NCBI GenBank assembly: GCA_947646735.1
Contig: CANTFK010000661.1
Span: 496,001 to 560,000 of the forward strand
Reading direction: 5' to 3'
DNA from: Peronospora farinosa
Lineage: Eukaryota > Oomycota > Peronosporomycetes > Peronosporales > Peronosporaceae
DNA: 64,000 bases
Shown: one piece after another, positions 34,091-45,915 of the stretch
Layout of the letters: the number at the start of each line of letters is the position of its first letter
Numbering within the stretch: the stretch's first letter is position 1
Notes under the pieces: model-generated
What the model was told of the DNA's origin: nothing
What the model saw: only the letters and a program-made list of their open reading frames with translations
Databases searched by the model: none
Translations under genes and position numbers: made by a program

Positions 34091-37000
34091 TTAGACCCCG
34101 CCCCATGTCATCGGCGCGTCGAGCGCGACGGGAAGGCCGTTCGACTTACGAACCCCTGAAGCCGGCGTCGGAGCCAAACCGTGAAGCGTAGCCGGACGAT
34201 ATTCCTTCAGCCGCCCGACATAGAATGTCGGGTGGAGTCGCAGTGAAGAGGGGACGTCGAGTGTATAAGCGTCGCCAATTGCCTTCAGAACCTTGAATGG
34301 ACCGATGAAGCGTGGCGCGAGTTTACTCGCGCCCAGATTAGTGACCGCAGAATCCCTTAAACCGTCCGTCGATAATAATACACGGTCACCTTTCTCAAAC
34401 TTGCTCATGTTCTTTCTTCCATTTTTGTCAGCGTTCTCCTTCTGTTGGTCTACAGCAGTTTGTAGTGCTTCGCGTACAAACCTGGTGATGGCTTGACGTT
34501 GGAGTATAAATTCCGACACGGCCATGTCATCAATTGGTCGCGCCGACTCAATCGGCGCGTAGTTGGCAGTAGGGGAACGCTTACCCGAAGACGGGTCAAT
34601 CAATGTCTGCGCAGTCCATCGAGCTAATGGGGACGCCACGTCTGATGGCGTCAAAATGGCCGTCTTTGCCTTGGATCGTGTTACTGCATTTGCGCTCAAT
34701 ATACCGTGAGCTGCACTCGATCCTTGTTTATCACCTTTATCTCCCCCCAGAGTGGAGCCACTAGATGTTGTGGGTCGCCCCACGGCCAGGACAGTAGGAA
34801 CACGAGGGTGACGAGCCGAATGTACAAAAAATGGAGTCAACCCTGTTGACGCGTGTACGGCGTTGTTGGGTGCGAACTCAGCGAGTGGTAAAAATGCACT
34901 CTAACTTGTAAATGACGTAGCATAACTTCGAATAACGTCTTCGAGGACTCGGTTTACGCGCTCGGTCTGCTCATCCGTTTCCGGATGGGCTGCCGTCGAC
35001 ATCAGCAGTTTTGTCCCGAGGAGCTCGAAAAGTGATGTCCAAAATGCGGACGTAAATCGCGGATCACGGTCCGAAACAATTTTTTCTGGAAGGCCATGAT
35101 GACGGAACACCGCGTCGATGAAGTGCGCCGCGGTCTCTGCCGCGGTGACCTTAGCGTGAACAGGCACGAGATGTGTCATCTTGTTGAATCTGTAAACAAA
35201 GACCAAGATGCCCGTTCGAGCTTGGCTATCGGGCGCAAGCCCGAAGATAAAGTCCATCGAAACTGATCTCCAGGCCTCTGCTGCAATTGGCAACGATCGA
35301 AAGGGAGCCTGTGACGATGGAGATGGCTTCACACGCTGGCATATTTCGCACGTTCGGATCCAGTTGCGTACCCACTTATACATGTGGGGCCAGAAGAAGT
35401 CTCGAGACACAGCCGCGAAGGTCTTTTCGCGGCCTAAATGGCCGCCAGCAGGAGCATCGTGATACTCGTGAATGATTCTTGCACGCAAATCCATGTCATT
35501 GGCAATCACCGTGCGAGGAGAATCGAATTGGTCGATGCTATACAGAAGCAAATCGCCATCTAAACTGTATCGATGAATATGGTCGCGCTTGGTACGGGAT
35601 AATGCTCCCAGTGCAGCATCGCGGGGAGCACGCAGATACTCGATAATGTCTGCATAATCTGAGTCACCCTTGTACGCTGCGACGATCTCATCAAATAAAC
35701 ACGGCTCGGGTGTAACCCGAGTTAAGTTCAGCAATACACACATTGCGCATCGGTCATCATCGTCCTCGTCATCAGTAGCCTGGCGACTCAGAGCAGTCCG
35801 AGGATCGTAGTCGGGACGTCGTGACAAGGCGTCAGCGAGAATATTGGTCTTGCCTGGCTTGTAATGCACGACGAAGTTGTACTCAGAGAAGAATGAGAGC
35901 CATCGTGCCATCCGTTGGGACAGGTGTGGGCTCTTCATCGCTGTGCGTAGCGATGCATGATCGGTATACAAAGCAAACGTACGTTCACCAAGGAGATGCA
36001 CGCGAACCTTGATGAGTACATAGTGCATCGCTAATAACTCCTTGTCGTGAACCGGATAGTTCTTCTCAGCTGGCTTCATCTGTCGCGACTGGTAACTCAC
36101 GACTCGTTCACGGCCCTCATCATCAAATTGCACGAGGGCACAACCGATTGCAAAATCACTGGCGTCGCAAACCACGTGGAACGGCTTGGAATCGTCTGGT
36201 AGGACCAGGACTGGCGCTGACGCTAGGCTCTTCTTTACTGCTTCGAAGGCTACTTTATGCTCGGGACGCCACAACCACGTGGCGTCTTTCTTCAAGAGTG
36301 ACGACAAAGGCTGGATAGAACCAGCATAATCCTTCGTATACTTGTGCAAATAATTAGCCAAGCCGAGCCACTGGCGCAACTCCGTAGGGTTCTTGGGCGT
36401 GGGCCAAGAACAGATGGACGATACCTTCTCTGGATCAGCTCGAACTCCCGATTTAATCACATAGCAACCTAACACCGGAATCTCCGGTGCACAAAAGACA
36501 CTCTTCTTGAGATTCGCGTACAACTTGTTGTCCCGCATAACTTGAAACACTTGCTTCAGGTGTTGAAGGTGAACTTGGACATCGTTGAGGTTGCCCTCGG
36601 CGCGACTATGGACGAAGATGTCGTCAAAATAACTTGGAGCAAAGTTCCGAAGGGGTCTCAACACTTGAGACACCAAGCGATTGAAGGTGGCCGCAGCGTT
36701 CTTCAACCCTTGTGTCATAACCAGCCACTCCCATAACATGCCACTCGGGGTGCTCACCGCGGTGAGTGGGATATCGCTCGGGCGCATCAAAATCTGGTAA
36801 AAGCCATCCGTCAAGTCGATGGCACTGAAGATGACACTTCCTGACATGGAATTCAGCACCATGTCCTTCCTGGGAATTGGCGTTTGCGCAGGAATAGTGG
36901 CATCATTCAACTTATTGAACGCATGCACTATCCGCCAGCCTCCCGTAGCCTTCTTCACGCAGAAGGTTGGACTCGAATGTGGTGAGATACTCTCCCGCGA

Positions 37001-37168
37001 ATGACCCGCTTTGCGCCGCCCTTTAAAGATTGCGTCAATAGCTTCGACTTGATCTCGAGGCAACGGCCACTGCCGAGTCACACAATACTTCGACCCTGGC
37101 ACGAGATCAATGTCGTGCCGAACACCGCGGTCCGCAGGAAGTTCAGCCGGGATCTTGTCCGGGAACAC
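34091..37168 (-). pseudogene. pol: element D pol: RT, RNase H, integrase, one TAG stop
   Basis: One phase from 37168 to 34091 with a single TAG at 34901-34903, in place of a likely Trp in the integrase core. RT has PIPRKDMVLNSM, SAIDLTDGFYQIL and catalytic SYFDDIFVHS. RNase H has all four acidic positions (VCDASDF, HDKELLA, YTDHASL, ADALSRR). Integrase: finger with HDAPAGGH and CEICQ, then SMDFIF, SDRDPRF and the Glu in TERVNR. A C-terminal FKVLKAIGDAYTL, FYVGRLKEY region follows, typical of the module before a chromodomain. Apart from the TAG and the 3' frameshift it is intact. It needed the missing N-terminal frame from the protease side. Confidence 0.9.
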
Positions 37169-37231
37169 GTCTGCATACTCACGAGCAATGTCGTAGACGG
37201 GGTTACCAGACTCTCGCAGGGCCTCCCATGA

Positions 37232-38582
37232 CTATGATGCAAACCTTTCTTCACGCGCAGACTTCGGCTCAGCTCTTCGAGGACGCGCCATATGCTCCTC
37301 GTTTGCCACGGTAACCACCTCGTTGGTGATTAGACACACTTGTTCCACAGTGCCTCCCTTAAGGTCACGTAGGAAATGCTTCCAGGAAAGCCCTGGAAGG
37401 CTTGTAATGGAAGACGCGTGACGAGGAGGACTCTCGACCTCGATATATTGGCGCCTTTGTGGACTCCCTTCCACGTACACGATAGCGTGGACACATTCCA
37501 ACGCTAAATTCTCGGTGCTGTTGTCCCCATCCTGCTTCGAGTCACTACTCGAAGCTGGCGAACCGCAGTCAGGTGATAAACCATCACCCCCCTCTAGGCA
37601 CTGGGTGTCGTCATCCAAGATGCCGGAAACACTGGACGGGAGTACCCCAAACTCGACCGTCGACACTTGATGCGGGAGCTCCTGCTCGGCCGCCGTAAAC
37701 CCGTGTGGGAGCCCCTGCTCAACCACAGTATGCCCACGTGGGAACCTCGGTTCGACCACGTGGGTGATGATGGGAACCCCGGTTCGACCATCATGCTCTC
37801 GCGTGGGGACTCCTGTCCTTCCACGTTGTACTCCTGTGGGAGCCCCTGCTCGACCACAATAGGTGCAGATGGGAACCCCGGTTCAACCACTGCATTCACG
37901 TGCGGGAACCTCTGTTCAACCGCATTAATGACGCGCGGGAACCCCTGTTCGACCGCGTCGTCCTCGTCGTCCTCTTCGCTCTGTAGCGAGGAGTCACTGT
38001 CACTTGTGTCTCGAAGAACAACACAAGCAGTGCAGAGAGGGCCATCGCTCGCTCTGTGCACCGCCAACGTCGTGGAATCACGATCCACGACTGTGACATT
38101 CGGCCAGTCACTTGGAGATACAAAGAGATGGGTAAACACTTCACTGACATCGAACTTGCGTCGACGTCTCACTGATCTGGCTAACCAGTCGATCTGGGGC
38201 TTATAACGTGCCAACCATGGCATGCCCAGTATGCAATCGAATGCATAATTCATCGCGATCACCAAGAAATCATCATTACTGCGAAAGCCATCAAACGTAT
38301 ACGGCAACGACACTTCGCGCCGCGATACGCGGTGTGGTTTCCCGTCAGCCAACTTGACGACGACTTGGCCAGGTCCCTCACGGACCTGAATGCTGGGAGG
38401 CAGCATCGACAAACAAGATTCACGAAAGAAATTGTTTGTTGCTCTGAGTCCAGGAGTGCTCGCAGAGGTCGCCGGACGCCGGCGACATGTAAACTGACAA
38501 TAATTAGACGTGAATCACCACTCGTAGTGGTGGCATTTAACCGTGCGCGTAGCGCAGGAGGACTGGAAGGTTGGGCTGCCAC
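37232..38582 (-). pseudogene. element D protease and repeat-bearing linker
   Basis: Protease halves in two frames: RALLDSE at about 38440-38460, where the Asp-Ser-Gly site is broken by a frameshift, then [21 protein letters not shown] (about 38237-38175). A linker of about 300 residues follows, with about ten 11-residue repeats (consensus VVEQGFPxxxx) between 37960 and 37640, itself broken by a frameshift, then an acidic stretch that leads to the RT. Confidence 0.8.
37640..37965 (-). repeat. 33-bp tandem repeats in the protease-RT linker of element D
   Basis: Degenerate direct repeats of about 33 bases; the translation runs [44 protein letters not shown] and so on. About ten units. Confidence 0.8.
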
Positions 38583-38626
38583 CGGGGGACCCGGACCTCC
38601 GTTCCAACCAGTAGGGCGCCCTGCAC

Positions 38627-39675
38627 CTACTGGTCCCGACCGTTTTTTGGACGTGCGGCCGGTACAGCACCCTCATGATGGGCGTCCACTACTTGCACCG
38701 ATAATGGGGCTGGCGCACGGCACTCTGCCGCGCGATGTCCTGGCTTGCGACAACGAAAGCAAACCATTGGACGCCCGGTGCGAGCGTCACCTTTATGATG
38801 AAAGACACGTCGCCGGTCACCCGATGACTCAATAACGTCGATCTCCATAGGTTCTGGGCCAGAAGGCCGGGGAACGCTGACGACCGAGGGTTTGGCATAT
38901 GCCTTGTGACCCTAAAGTCTTCACGGAGTGCGATGGCAAATGCCTCCTCCAATGTGGCAGGCTCGGCGCGCTCCAGCGATAAGCGGGTCTGCCCCTCACG
39001 CATACCATCCACAAAGACATTCACCTGCGTGTACATGTCCATGGGGTGCGTGATAATACACGACGCCAGATGCCTAGCCATCTGTACGTAGTCGCGCATC
39101 GCCATTTTACCCTGTCGCATCGACAGGAATCTTGATCGCACCAGTTTCTCCTCTTGTGGTGGCTCGAAGGCAAGACGGAGATCGTCCTGGATGGTATCCA
39201 AGGTGGGAAATGCGTGCTCGTCCACAACGAGTTTACCAAGGGCCCACTCCTTGGCCTTCCCGGTGAGGCGGGAAAGAAGAAAGTTGACCTTCGCCTGTGG
39301 AGCCTCAAGAAGTCTCGAGGCGATGGCGATATCAACTTCTCGGAACCACCGGTTCAGCGATAACCGGTCCTTACCTTCTCCAGAGTAGGAGGAGGTTTCC
39401 ATCTTCACGGCCTCATTACGTGAAGGGCGCGAGGGAGTTAAGCCTCGCCGGTTGGATTCGGCGAGCTCGCGTGCCATAAACTCATGTATGGCGAGACGTT
39501 GCGCGTCAGGGGTCGCTGATCTCATCAGCGACGCGACGAATGCCTCTCCCGATATCGCCGCGAGGCGATTAAGGGCATCCCACTCAGCACCTGTAAGATG
39601 GGGGAACGTAGCGTGATCCAGAAATAAATCTGGAGCGTCAAAGTACGACGATTCGCTCATCCCAAACTCGGGCAT
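38627..39675 (-). pseudogene. gag: element D gag with CCHC zinc knuckle
   Basis: ATG at 39673-39675, only about 27 bases after the LTR. Capsid-like text [52 protein letters not shown] and [15 protein letters not shown], 328 codons. A frameshift near 38850 moves the zinc knuckle [14 protein letters not shown] (about 38770) to another frame. Confidence 0.88.
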
Positions 39676-39679
39676 AGGA

Positions 39680-39700
39680 AGGACTACTAAGTGCTACCAG
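39680..39700 (-). promoter_or_regulatory. primer-binding site of element D
   Basis: Minus strand CCTGGTAGCACTTAGTAGTCC directly after the 5' LTR. Confidence 0.68.
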
Positions 39701-39701
39701 G

Positions 39702-40043
39702 TGTAACGGGGCTAGAACGTACCGTCACTAGCTTACACGTGCGCTTGAGGAAGACTCAAGCCCAAGTATTAGGTATTAAGTAAATTTAACTCTGATTTTT
39801 ATTTTGGTTTTAATTCGTACTTATTACGAAGATTTTAGTCGTAATAAATACGACAGTGTTCCCGCCTTTCGGGAACCACACAATTTCAGGTTGATTTAGC
39901 ATTGGTCCATATTGGGGACTTTAGGCCCAATAATAAACCAATAATAAATTACCACGCTGTGCCCGCTATTCGGGCCCAGCACCTGCCTACATATGTAATT
40001 GTTTATTTGTGTTAATGCTATATGTGTAATGTAGCCCATTACA
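39702..40043 (-). repeat. 5' LTR of element D (342 bp)
   Basis: Direct copy of 32402-32743 with two substitutions (A/T near 39794 and A/T near 39822). Confidence 0.94.
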
Positions 40044-40945
40044 GAAAACGTCAATTTACCAGTAGGCGCGGGGTGCTATACTGGGAAAGAACCAAGTTCT
40101 GTTGAATCTTTAGGAGGTAGAGGTAATCAGGGCTTACCTCAAGTGATTCTGTGGTGATTCCATGGATCAAGATTACAATCCAGGCTTGTTGGAAGTGTCG
40201 GCCTCCATTAAAGGTGTTAAAAAAGCCATGGTCAATTCTAATTGACTCAGGGGCGTCGGGTGATTATGTCCGACGTCATTTCCTTGAAGGGAGTCGGCTG
40301 TATGTTGAGGCGCTACAAGCGAAAAGAGGTGACAGTATAACCGTGCGCCTCGCGACCGGTGTACGTGTCACCGTTCATAAAGCTCCGTTGAACTTAGGTG
40401 TGAAGCTCTTAGACTTCAATAGCGTTAAAAGTTGCCTTGTCCTAGATCTGGACTCGAGGTATGATCTCATTCTCGGTATGGCCTGTCTAGAACGCCATGA
40501 GCCATGGATCAATTGGAGATCCAAAACCTTATGCGCAACGCGCAATGTTCCTAGCGAAGCTTTGGAGAGTCATGAACCCACCTTTGCTAAGAAACAAAAG
40601 TGCTATTGGCGCGAGCCATCAACTGAGTCAGTTAGTGTGCTGGACATTGGAGTATCTGAGTTGATAAACTCCAATGTCAACAATAATATTGTCGAGCAGA
40701 GCTCAGTGACACCTATTGGAGCGGCACGTACTCCGTTGAGTGATACTCATAGTAATATTGAGACACTGGATGTCGGTAATGACATCGGCTCTTGTATAGA
40801 GCAAGTTAAGGTCGATGACCTTGTTAGTGATATTGGCTGTAAATGCGATTTACTGGATGTCGGTAATGACATCGGCTCTCGTATAGAGCAAGTGAAGGTC
40901 GATGACCTTGGGTTAGTGATATTGGCTGTAAATGCGATTCACTAG
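40044..40945 (+). pseudogene. element E gag end and protease
   Basis: After the D LTR the frame ENVNLPVGAG ends gag, then protease follows: ILIDSGASGDYVRRHF (about 40230-40280) and YDLILGMACLERHEPWINW (about 40459-40515). The frame then enters the linker repeats and stops at 40945 because of a 2-base insertion in the second repeat unit. Confidence 0.82.
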
Positions 40946-41078
40946 ATGTCGGTAATGACATCGGCTCTCGTATAGAGCAAGTGAAGGTCGATGACCTTGG
41001 GTTAGTGATATTGGCTGTAAATGCGATTCACTGGATGTCGGTAATGACATCGGCTCTCGTATAGAGCAGGTTAAGGTC
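40766..41078 (+). repeat. 87/89-bp tandem repeats in the protease-RT linker of element E
   Basis: Unit starts at 40766, 40853, 40942 and 41031 (the last partial). Unit 1 is 87 bp and keeps the frame (29 residues, LDVGNDIGSCIEQVKVDDL...). Units 2 and 3 are 89 bp with an extra GG (GGGTTAGTG for GTTAGTG), which breaks the frame. Confidence 0.92.
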
Positions 41079-41215
41079 AAAGAATCTGTTGACCTTGAGG
41101 ATGATGGTATTTTAAGTACTATAAAAGGTACGGTCTCGTCAATAAGACGACAGCGTCGCTAGATGGCGGCTGCGAGACGCAAGGCGTCTGTTTTGTCACG
41201 TAGTGATGTCAGTAT

Positions 41216-41692
41216 ACCTTGGTCAACGGAGTGACAGTTGATGCTGGTGAAGTTAACCTTGAGGCCCTCCCATGTTTGTCACACTTATCACTGTGCAGGT
41301 GAGTGTTGTTGTTCTGTAGGGTGAACAATACAGAGTAGGGGAAAGAGAACACGGAACACTTGCTTCTCACTGAGCACCTTTGGGATTGAGGAGGGAAAAT
41401 TCTCGTAGGTGACAACCCTCTCTGTTAGACTAGACTACAGTAGATACCAGCAGGTATACTTCAACTGTCAACTGTAACGATGCTTCCTAGCATCATACGA
41501 CTAACTGTTCGATGTCCAGCCTAGAATCAGGGACACGACATCTTGTACTTCGTCACACTCCCACTTCGTTGCTGATGTCTTGTGGTGTGGTAGTCGTAGG
41601 CACTGCTACAATATTAAACATATGCCGTAACTTCTTGAATTGCGGAGAGCCAAGAGGCTTGGTAAAGATATCTGCCAGCATGTCTCTTAGAG
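41216..41692 (-). mobile_element. 3' fragment of a Ty1/copia element, inserted in element E
   Basis: On the minus strand [20 protein letters not shown] (41690 to about 41630) is the hallmark end of copia RNase H, followed by a stop. The rest to about 41216 has the look of a copia LTR (TTACAGTTGACAGTTGAAG near its start, CAAGGTATACTGACA near its end). Only this end is present. It splits the linker of element E from its RT. Confidence 0.82.
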
Positions 41693-41701
41693 CTAGACAA
41701 A

Positions 41702-44700
41702 ATGTCTGTGGATGAATTCAATCAAGCCGTGAAGGCTGTAGATCGATCCGATTTGGTGGTCATTCGACCTATCCTCGAGTTGAGCTCATCCTCGCTTGTC
41801 GATGAGACAGTCCTTGAATATACAAAGGCGGCACTTAGTGCGCGTAGTGGATCATCTATCTTTATGAATCCTTCAGATCCCTACTACCCTTTAGTTAACG
41901 AATCTCTGGACGTGGGTCCTGCCCCCTGATAGAGGTGAACGTCATGAGATTGACTTGGTCCTGGAGCCAAATACTGCGTCACACGGCAGTGGCCTTTACC
42001 CAAAGAACAGTGTGACGTCATTGACTAATTCTTTCGTGCAAAGCACGCGGCGGGCATGGTGCGTGAGAGAAAATCTCCGCACTCGACACCCACTTTCTGT
42101 GCTAAGAAACCGAATGGTAAATGGCGTATCGTTCATGCTTATAATAAGCTCAATGCGGCCACTATACCTTCACAGACACCGATACCAAGTAAGGATGTTC
42201 TTCGAAACAATATGGTCGGTTGTACCATGTACAGTGCGCTCGACTTAGTCGATGGTTATTACCAATTGCTCATGCGAGCTAGTGATATTCCGCTTACTGC
42301 TGTTAGTACTTCGAGCGTTATGCTCTGGGAGTGGTTTGTGATGCCCCAGGGGCTATCGAATGCTCCGGCTACGTTTAACCGTTTAGTGACGCAATTGTTT
42401 CGACCCCATCGAAGTTATGCACAGACGTACTTTGATGACATTTTTGTCCATAGCCGAGCTGAACATGGGCGGTCAGATATTGAGAACCATATTGTTCATT
42501 TACGAGCAGTGCTCGAGTGCATGCGCACTAATAAATTATATGCTAATGCATCTAAGTGCATCTTCGGGGCCGAAGAAATTCCCTTTCTAGGGTGCTTCAT
42601 TGGGAAGCGGGGCCTACGAGCGGATCCCACCAAAGTCAAAGCCATAGTCGATTGGCCTGTTCCACAGTCTCAGAAGGACTTGCGCAAATGGCTTGGCCTT
42701 GCCAATTACTTACACAAGTACAGCGAGAATTACGCTGATATGGCTCGGCCGTTATCCAATCTTCTTAAAAAGGATGTGGAATGGTGTTGGCATTCCGAAC
42801 ATGAAGATGCTTTTCAAGCGGTGAAGGCGAGCCTTCTACATGCTCCTATTTTGGCTTTGCCAGGCCCTGACCGACCGTTTAGCGTCTTCTGTGACGCGTC
42901 GGATTTTGACATTGGCAGTTCTCTGTTACAAACAGATGATGAAAGTCGTGAGCGTGTAGTCGCTTTTGAATCTCGCCAGCTGAAAGCTGCAGAGAAGGAC
43001 TATCCAGTTCATGACAAAGAGCTACTTGCGTGCGATGAAGTATGCTTTTGTCAAATTTACAGGTCATCTGATTGTCTCGAAGCCTTTTGTGTTATATACC
43101 AATCATGCGTCTTTACGCACTGCGACTCAGTCGCCTTATCTCTCGCAGAGAATGAACAGATGGCTGTCATTTTTTGCCGAATATAACTTCGAGGTGAAGT
43201 ATAAGCCGGACAAGCAAAACGCTTTGACTGATGTGTTGTCACGCAGACCTGACTATGAGCTTGCTCATGTTACGATGTTGTCGTCTTCTATCACCGATCT
43301 CATTCGTACGGCGTATGCTAAAGATGATCACTGTATAGCGTTGCTACATGCTCTTGGCAGTGAGGAGTTTAAAGACTCGGACATTAAATTGTCGGCACGA
43401 TTGCGTGCGAGCCTCCATCGATATTCTATCGATGAGGGGCTGTTGTACTATCGTACAGATGTAGCGGATCCTCCGCGTATTGTAGTTCCTCATGACGAGG
43501 ACCTAAAGTATCGTATCCTCTATGAGGTACATGACACCGCCATCGGTGGTCATTTGGGTCGCGAAAAGACCTATGGGGCAGTATGCCAAAGTTATTGGTG
43601 GCCCAAATTATACAAATGGGTGAGTACATATGTGCGCACGTATGAAACGTGTCAACGGGTGAAACCCTCGCCCCATTCGGCAGCGCCGCTGGCTAGCTTG
43701 CCTATTCCCACTGGGTGCTGGGAGTCCATTAGTATGGACTTTGTATTTGGCCTACCGAAAGATTCGCATGGCAATACAGGTATTGTGGTCTTTGTTGACC
43801 GTTTGAGCAAGATGGCTCACTTAGCGGCTGTGCCATATTCGATCGATGGTATGGGTACAGCGGAGATGTTTGTCGATCGGGTGATTCGCCAACATGGCTT
43901 GCCAGTGGCAATTGTTTCTGATCGTGATCCGCGTTTTACGAGTAAATTTTGGAAGTCCGTCTTCCAGGTGCTGGGCACTCGTTTGGACATGTCCACAGCG
44001 GATCATCCGCAGACCGATGGTCAAACTGAACGCGTAAATTGCGTTGTGGAAGATATCCTACGCAGCGTTTGTGCTGAAACGCCTAAGCGATGGAGCTCTA
44101 TGCTCCCTGTAGTTGAGTTTGCTCTCAATAACTCCGTGCACGCCTCTACCGGCTACACTCCGTTCTATGTGAATGGTCTTACACACCCACGCGTTCCGTT
44201 AACGCTACCACCGAGTGGTTCAGGGCTTGGTGGGGGAGAGGTTGCCGATCGGCTTGCTGATGTCAGCCCTAATACTGTTAAAAAACAGGTAAATGCGTTT
44301 CTCGCAACGCGACTAAATGTCTTACGACATGTGCAAGATGCAATGGCTGATAGTCAAGATAAACAAAAGGAATATGCAGATGCGAAAGGCAGAGGTTGTA
44401 TTACTTGTTATGAGGTCGGAGACCAAGTATTATTAAATGCTAAAAACCTACCTACCAATGTAGTATCCGCTGTCTTTAAGACGAAGTTGCGCCCGCACTT
44501 TATCGGACCCTTTACGGTCATTGCCAAGAAAGGCACAGCGTATACGCTTAACTTGCCGCACAAATTGCGTACACATCCTTTGTTCTATGTCGCCATGTTG
44601 AAACCTTATCGGGATCCGTCTCAAATAGACGCTAAGGCGCTCGCGCCGAGCCCATTGGCATTGTCGCGGGACGAAGCATCTGCGCCAACATGTCAAGCTG

Positions 44701-45059
44701 ACCCTGCATTAGGGTCCGACTCTCTTCCAGGGACGCAAGCCGGGAGTTCATCGTCTGCCTCTCCTCACGAAGGGACCGCACCTCCTGAACAAGCTCGGCA
44801 TGAGCTTGTACCGATACACCGGCCTCCTCCTCCTTTGCTCGATGCGCAGGGGAACCTGCAGTTCCATGTGGAGCGTCTACTGCAGAAGCGTCGCCGCCAT
44901 GGTCAAAACCAGTATCTGGTGAAATGGCGGGGTTATCCCGAATCATGGAATTCATGGGAGTTTGAGACTCCCCTTCGGCAGGACTGCCCGTACGCCGTGG
45001 ACGTTTTTGAGCGTCGTGCGCAGGGTCTGCCTGTTGGCGCTGACGCTTCTCACCAGTAA
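41702..45059 (+). pseudogene. pol: element E pol: RT, RNase H, integrase, chromodomain
   Basis: Linker 41702-41929; frameshifts around 41925-42055 in the RT N-terminus. RT and first half of RNase H are open to about 43030 (PIPSKDVLRNNM, TYFDDIFVHS, FCDASDFDIG, HDKELLA), then another frameshift. From 43011 the frame is open for 682 codons: RNase H end, with YTNHASL where TDH is usual; integrase finger with VHDTAIGGH but TYETC for the usual CEIC, so a zinc ligand is lost; core residues in SMDFVF, SDRDPRF and TERVN; linker rich in Ser/Pro/Ala; chromodomain FHVERLLQKRRRHGQNQYLV, then KWRGYPESWNSWEF (about 44855-44960). Defective as it stands. Confidence 0.9.
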
Positions 45060-45915
45060 TGGTGAGGGTAGGCGGGTTAGCGGCCTCGGGCTGTCATGAA
45101 CTCGCGGCTACAGGGGTAGCCGAAACATTGGGCTGCTGGGTAGCAGGCGCATAATGCGTTCGTCGGGATTTCAATTTTCCCCGGGCCTTCAATTTAGCGT
45201 AATCATAACGCATCTTCCGCTCAAGTCGAACATCTGCCACATCGGCACTTGCCCGTAGGGCCCACATGCTGCTTAAACGTCGCGCATAATGCGCCCAGCG
45301 GCTGAAAGCCGTGTCTTCTTCGTCCTCGGTTTCTCCCGCAAACAGAAGGATGGGAACACCCTTTATGGGAGGGACTGGCGCACCGCGCACTTGCCTATTA
45401 AGGCGTGCCAAGTATTGGCTTTGTGTAGTGATGTGGGGTTCCAGATATCGTTGTCGAAGTGCCGTGCGCGTGGCAACATCCTCAGGTGAAATGGCCTCAG
45501 GCCCAATGGTCCAACCAGAAAGGGAATGCCCAGATGCTTCCTTTAGGCGTTCTTCCACTGTAGGTGGCTTGAACCTGTACTGTCGGTGGCCCTGCAGTCT
45601 TGTCATATTCTTCGTCCGGCGCTTGGCGCCTTCCTCTTGGTCGATGGACCGCTGTTGCTGCTCGTCGAGTGGATTGGTAACCGTTACCGTTGATGATACG
45701 TCAGGCGGGTCACGTAACGCTGTTAGCGCATCTGCTGCACCACGTTCAGGGAACGGATTCGGTGCATGACGAGTGTCATCTTCACCCGTGAGGGTGGCTA
45801 AAGGGGACCCATCGGGTCCCACAAAGACGGTGTCACTTTCGTAATCAACCGCTTCGTCAAGGTCGTCCTCAATGAGGTCCCTAAGAGTGTGTGACTCACT
45901 GCCGGGAGGCGTCAT
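44632..45915 (-). CDS. antisense accessory frame of element E, coiled-coil C-terminus, one in-frame TGA
   Basis: Minus-strand frame from the first ATG (45913-45915) to 44632, 428 codons, with one TGA at 45094-45096. It starts about 110 bases inside the 3' LTR. The N-terminal half lies beyond the pol stop. It is acidic (RDLIEDDLDEAVDYESD) and then basic (KARGKLKSRRTH). The C-terminal 155 codons lie opposite the pol linker and chromodomain, and end in a heptad-like stretch (LVQEVRSLREERQTMNSRL, ASLEESRTLMQGQLDML) that predicts a coiled coil. Its phase relative to pol is the same as that of the antisense frame in element D. I recognise no known family; no clear sequence match to the D protein. 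Confidence 0.58.

Larger units (their letters stand above)
32402..40043 (-). mobile_element. Ty3/gypsy chromodomain element D inserted in element E gag
   Basis: Minus-strand element of 7642 bp with LTRs 39702-40043 (5') and 32402-32743 (3'). The LTRs differ at only two of 342 positions, so it inserted recently. Order on the minus strand: LTR, primer-binding site, gag, protease, repeat-bearing linker, RT, RNase H, integrase, chromodomain, purine tract, LTR. A long frame on the opposite strand starts at the purine tract. The flanks are GAGAAC on the left and GAAAAC on the right, an imperfect duplication. The E gag text does not rejoin cleanly across it, so some target DNA may be missing. Confidence 0.93.

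Noticed and set aside
37667..38206. 179-codon plus-strand frame with [12 protein letters not shown] repeats
   Set aside because: It is the reverse strand of the linker repeats in element D. No start context or homology, and it does not share the +1 phase and position of the 3' antisense frames.
40766..41078. CRISPR-like array
   Set aside because: The repeats are directly adjacent without unique spacers and lie in a eukaryotic retroelement.
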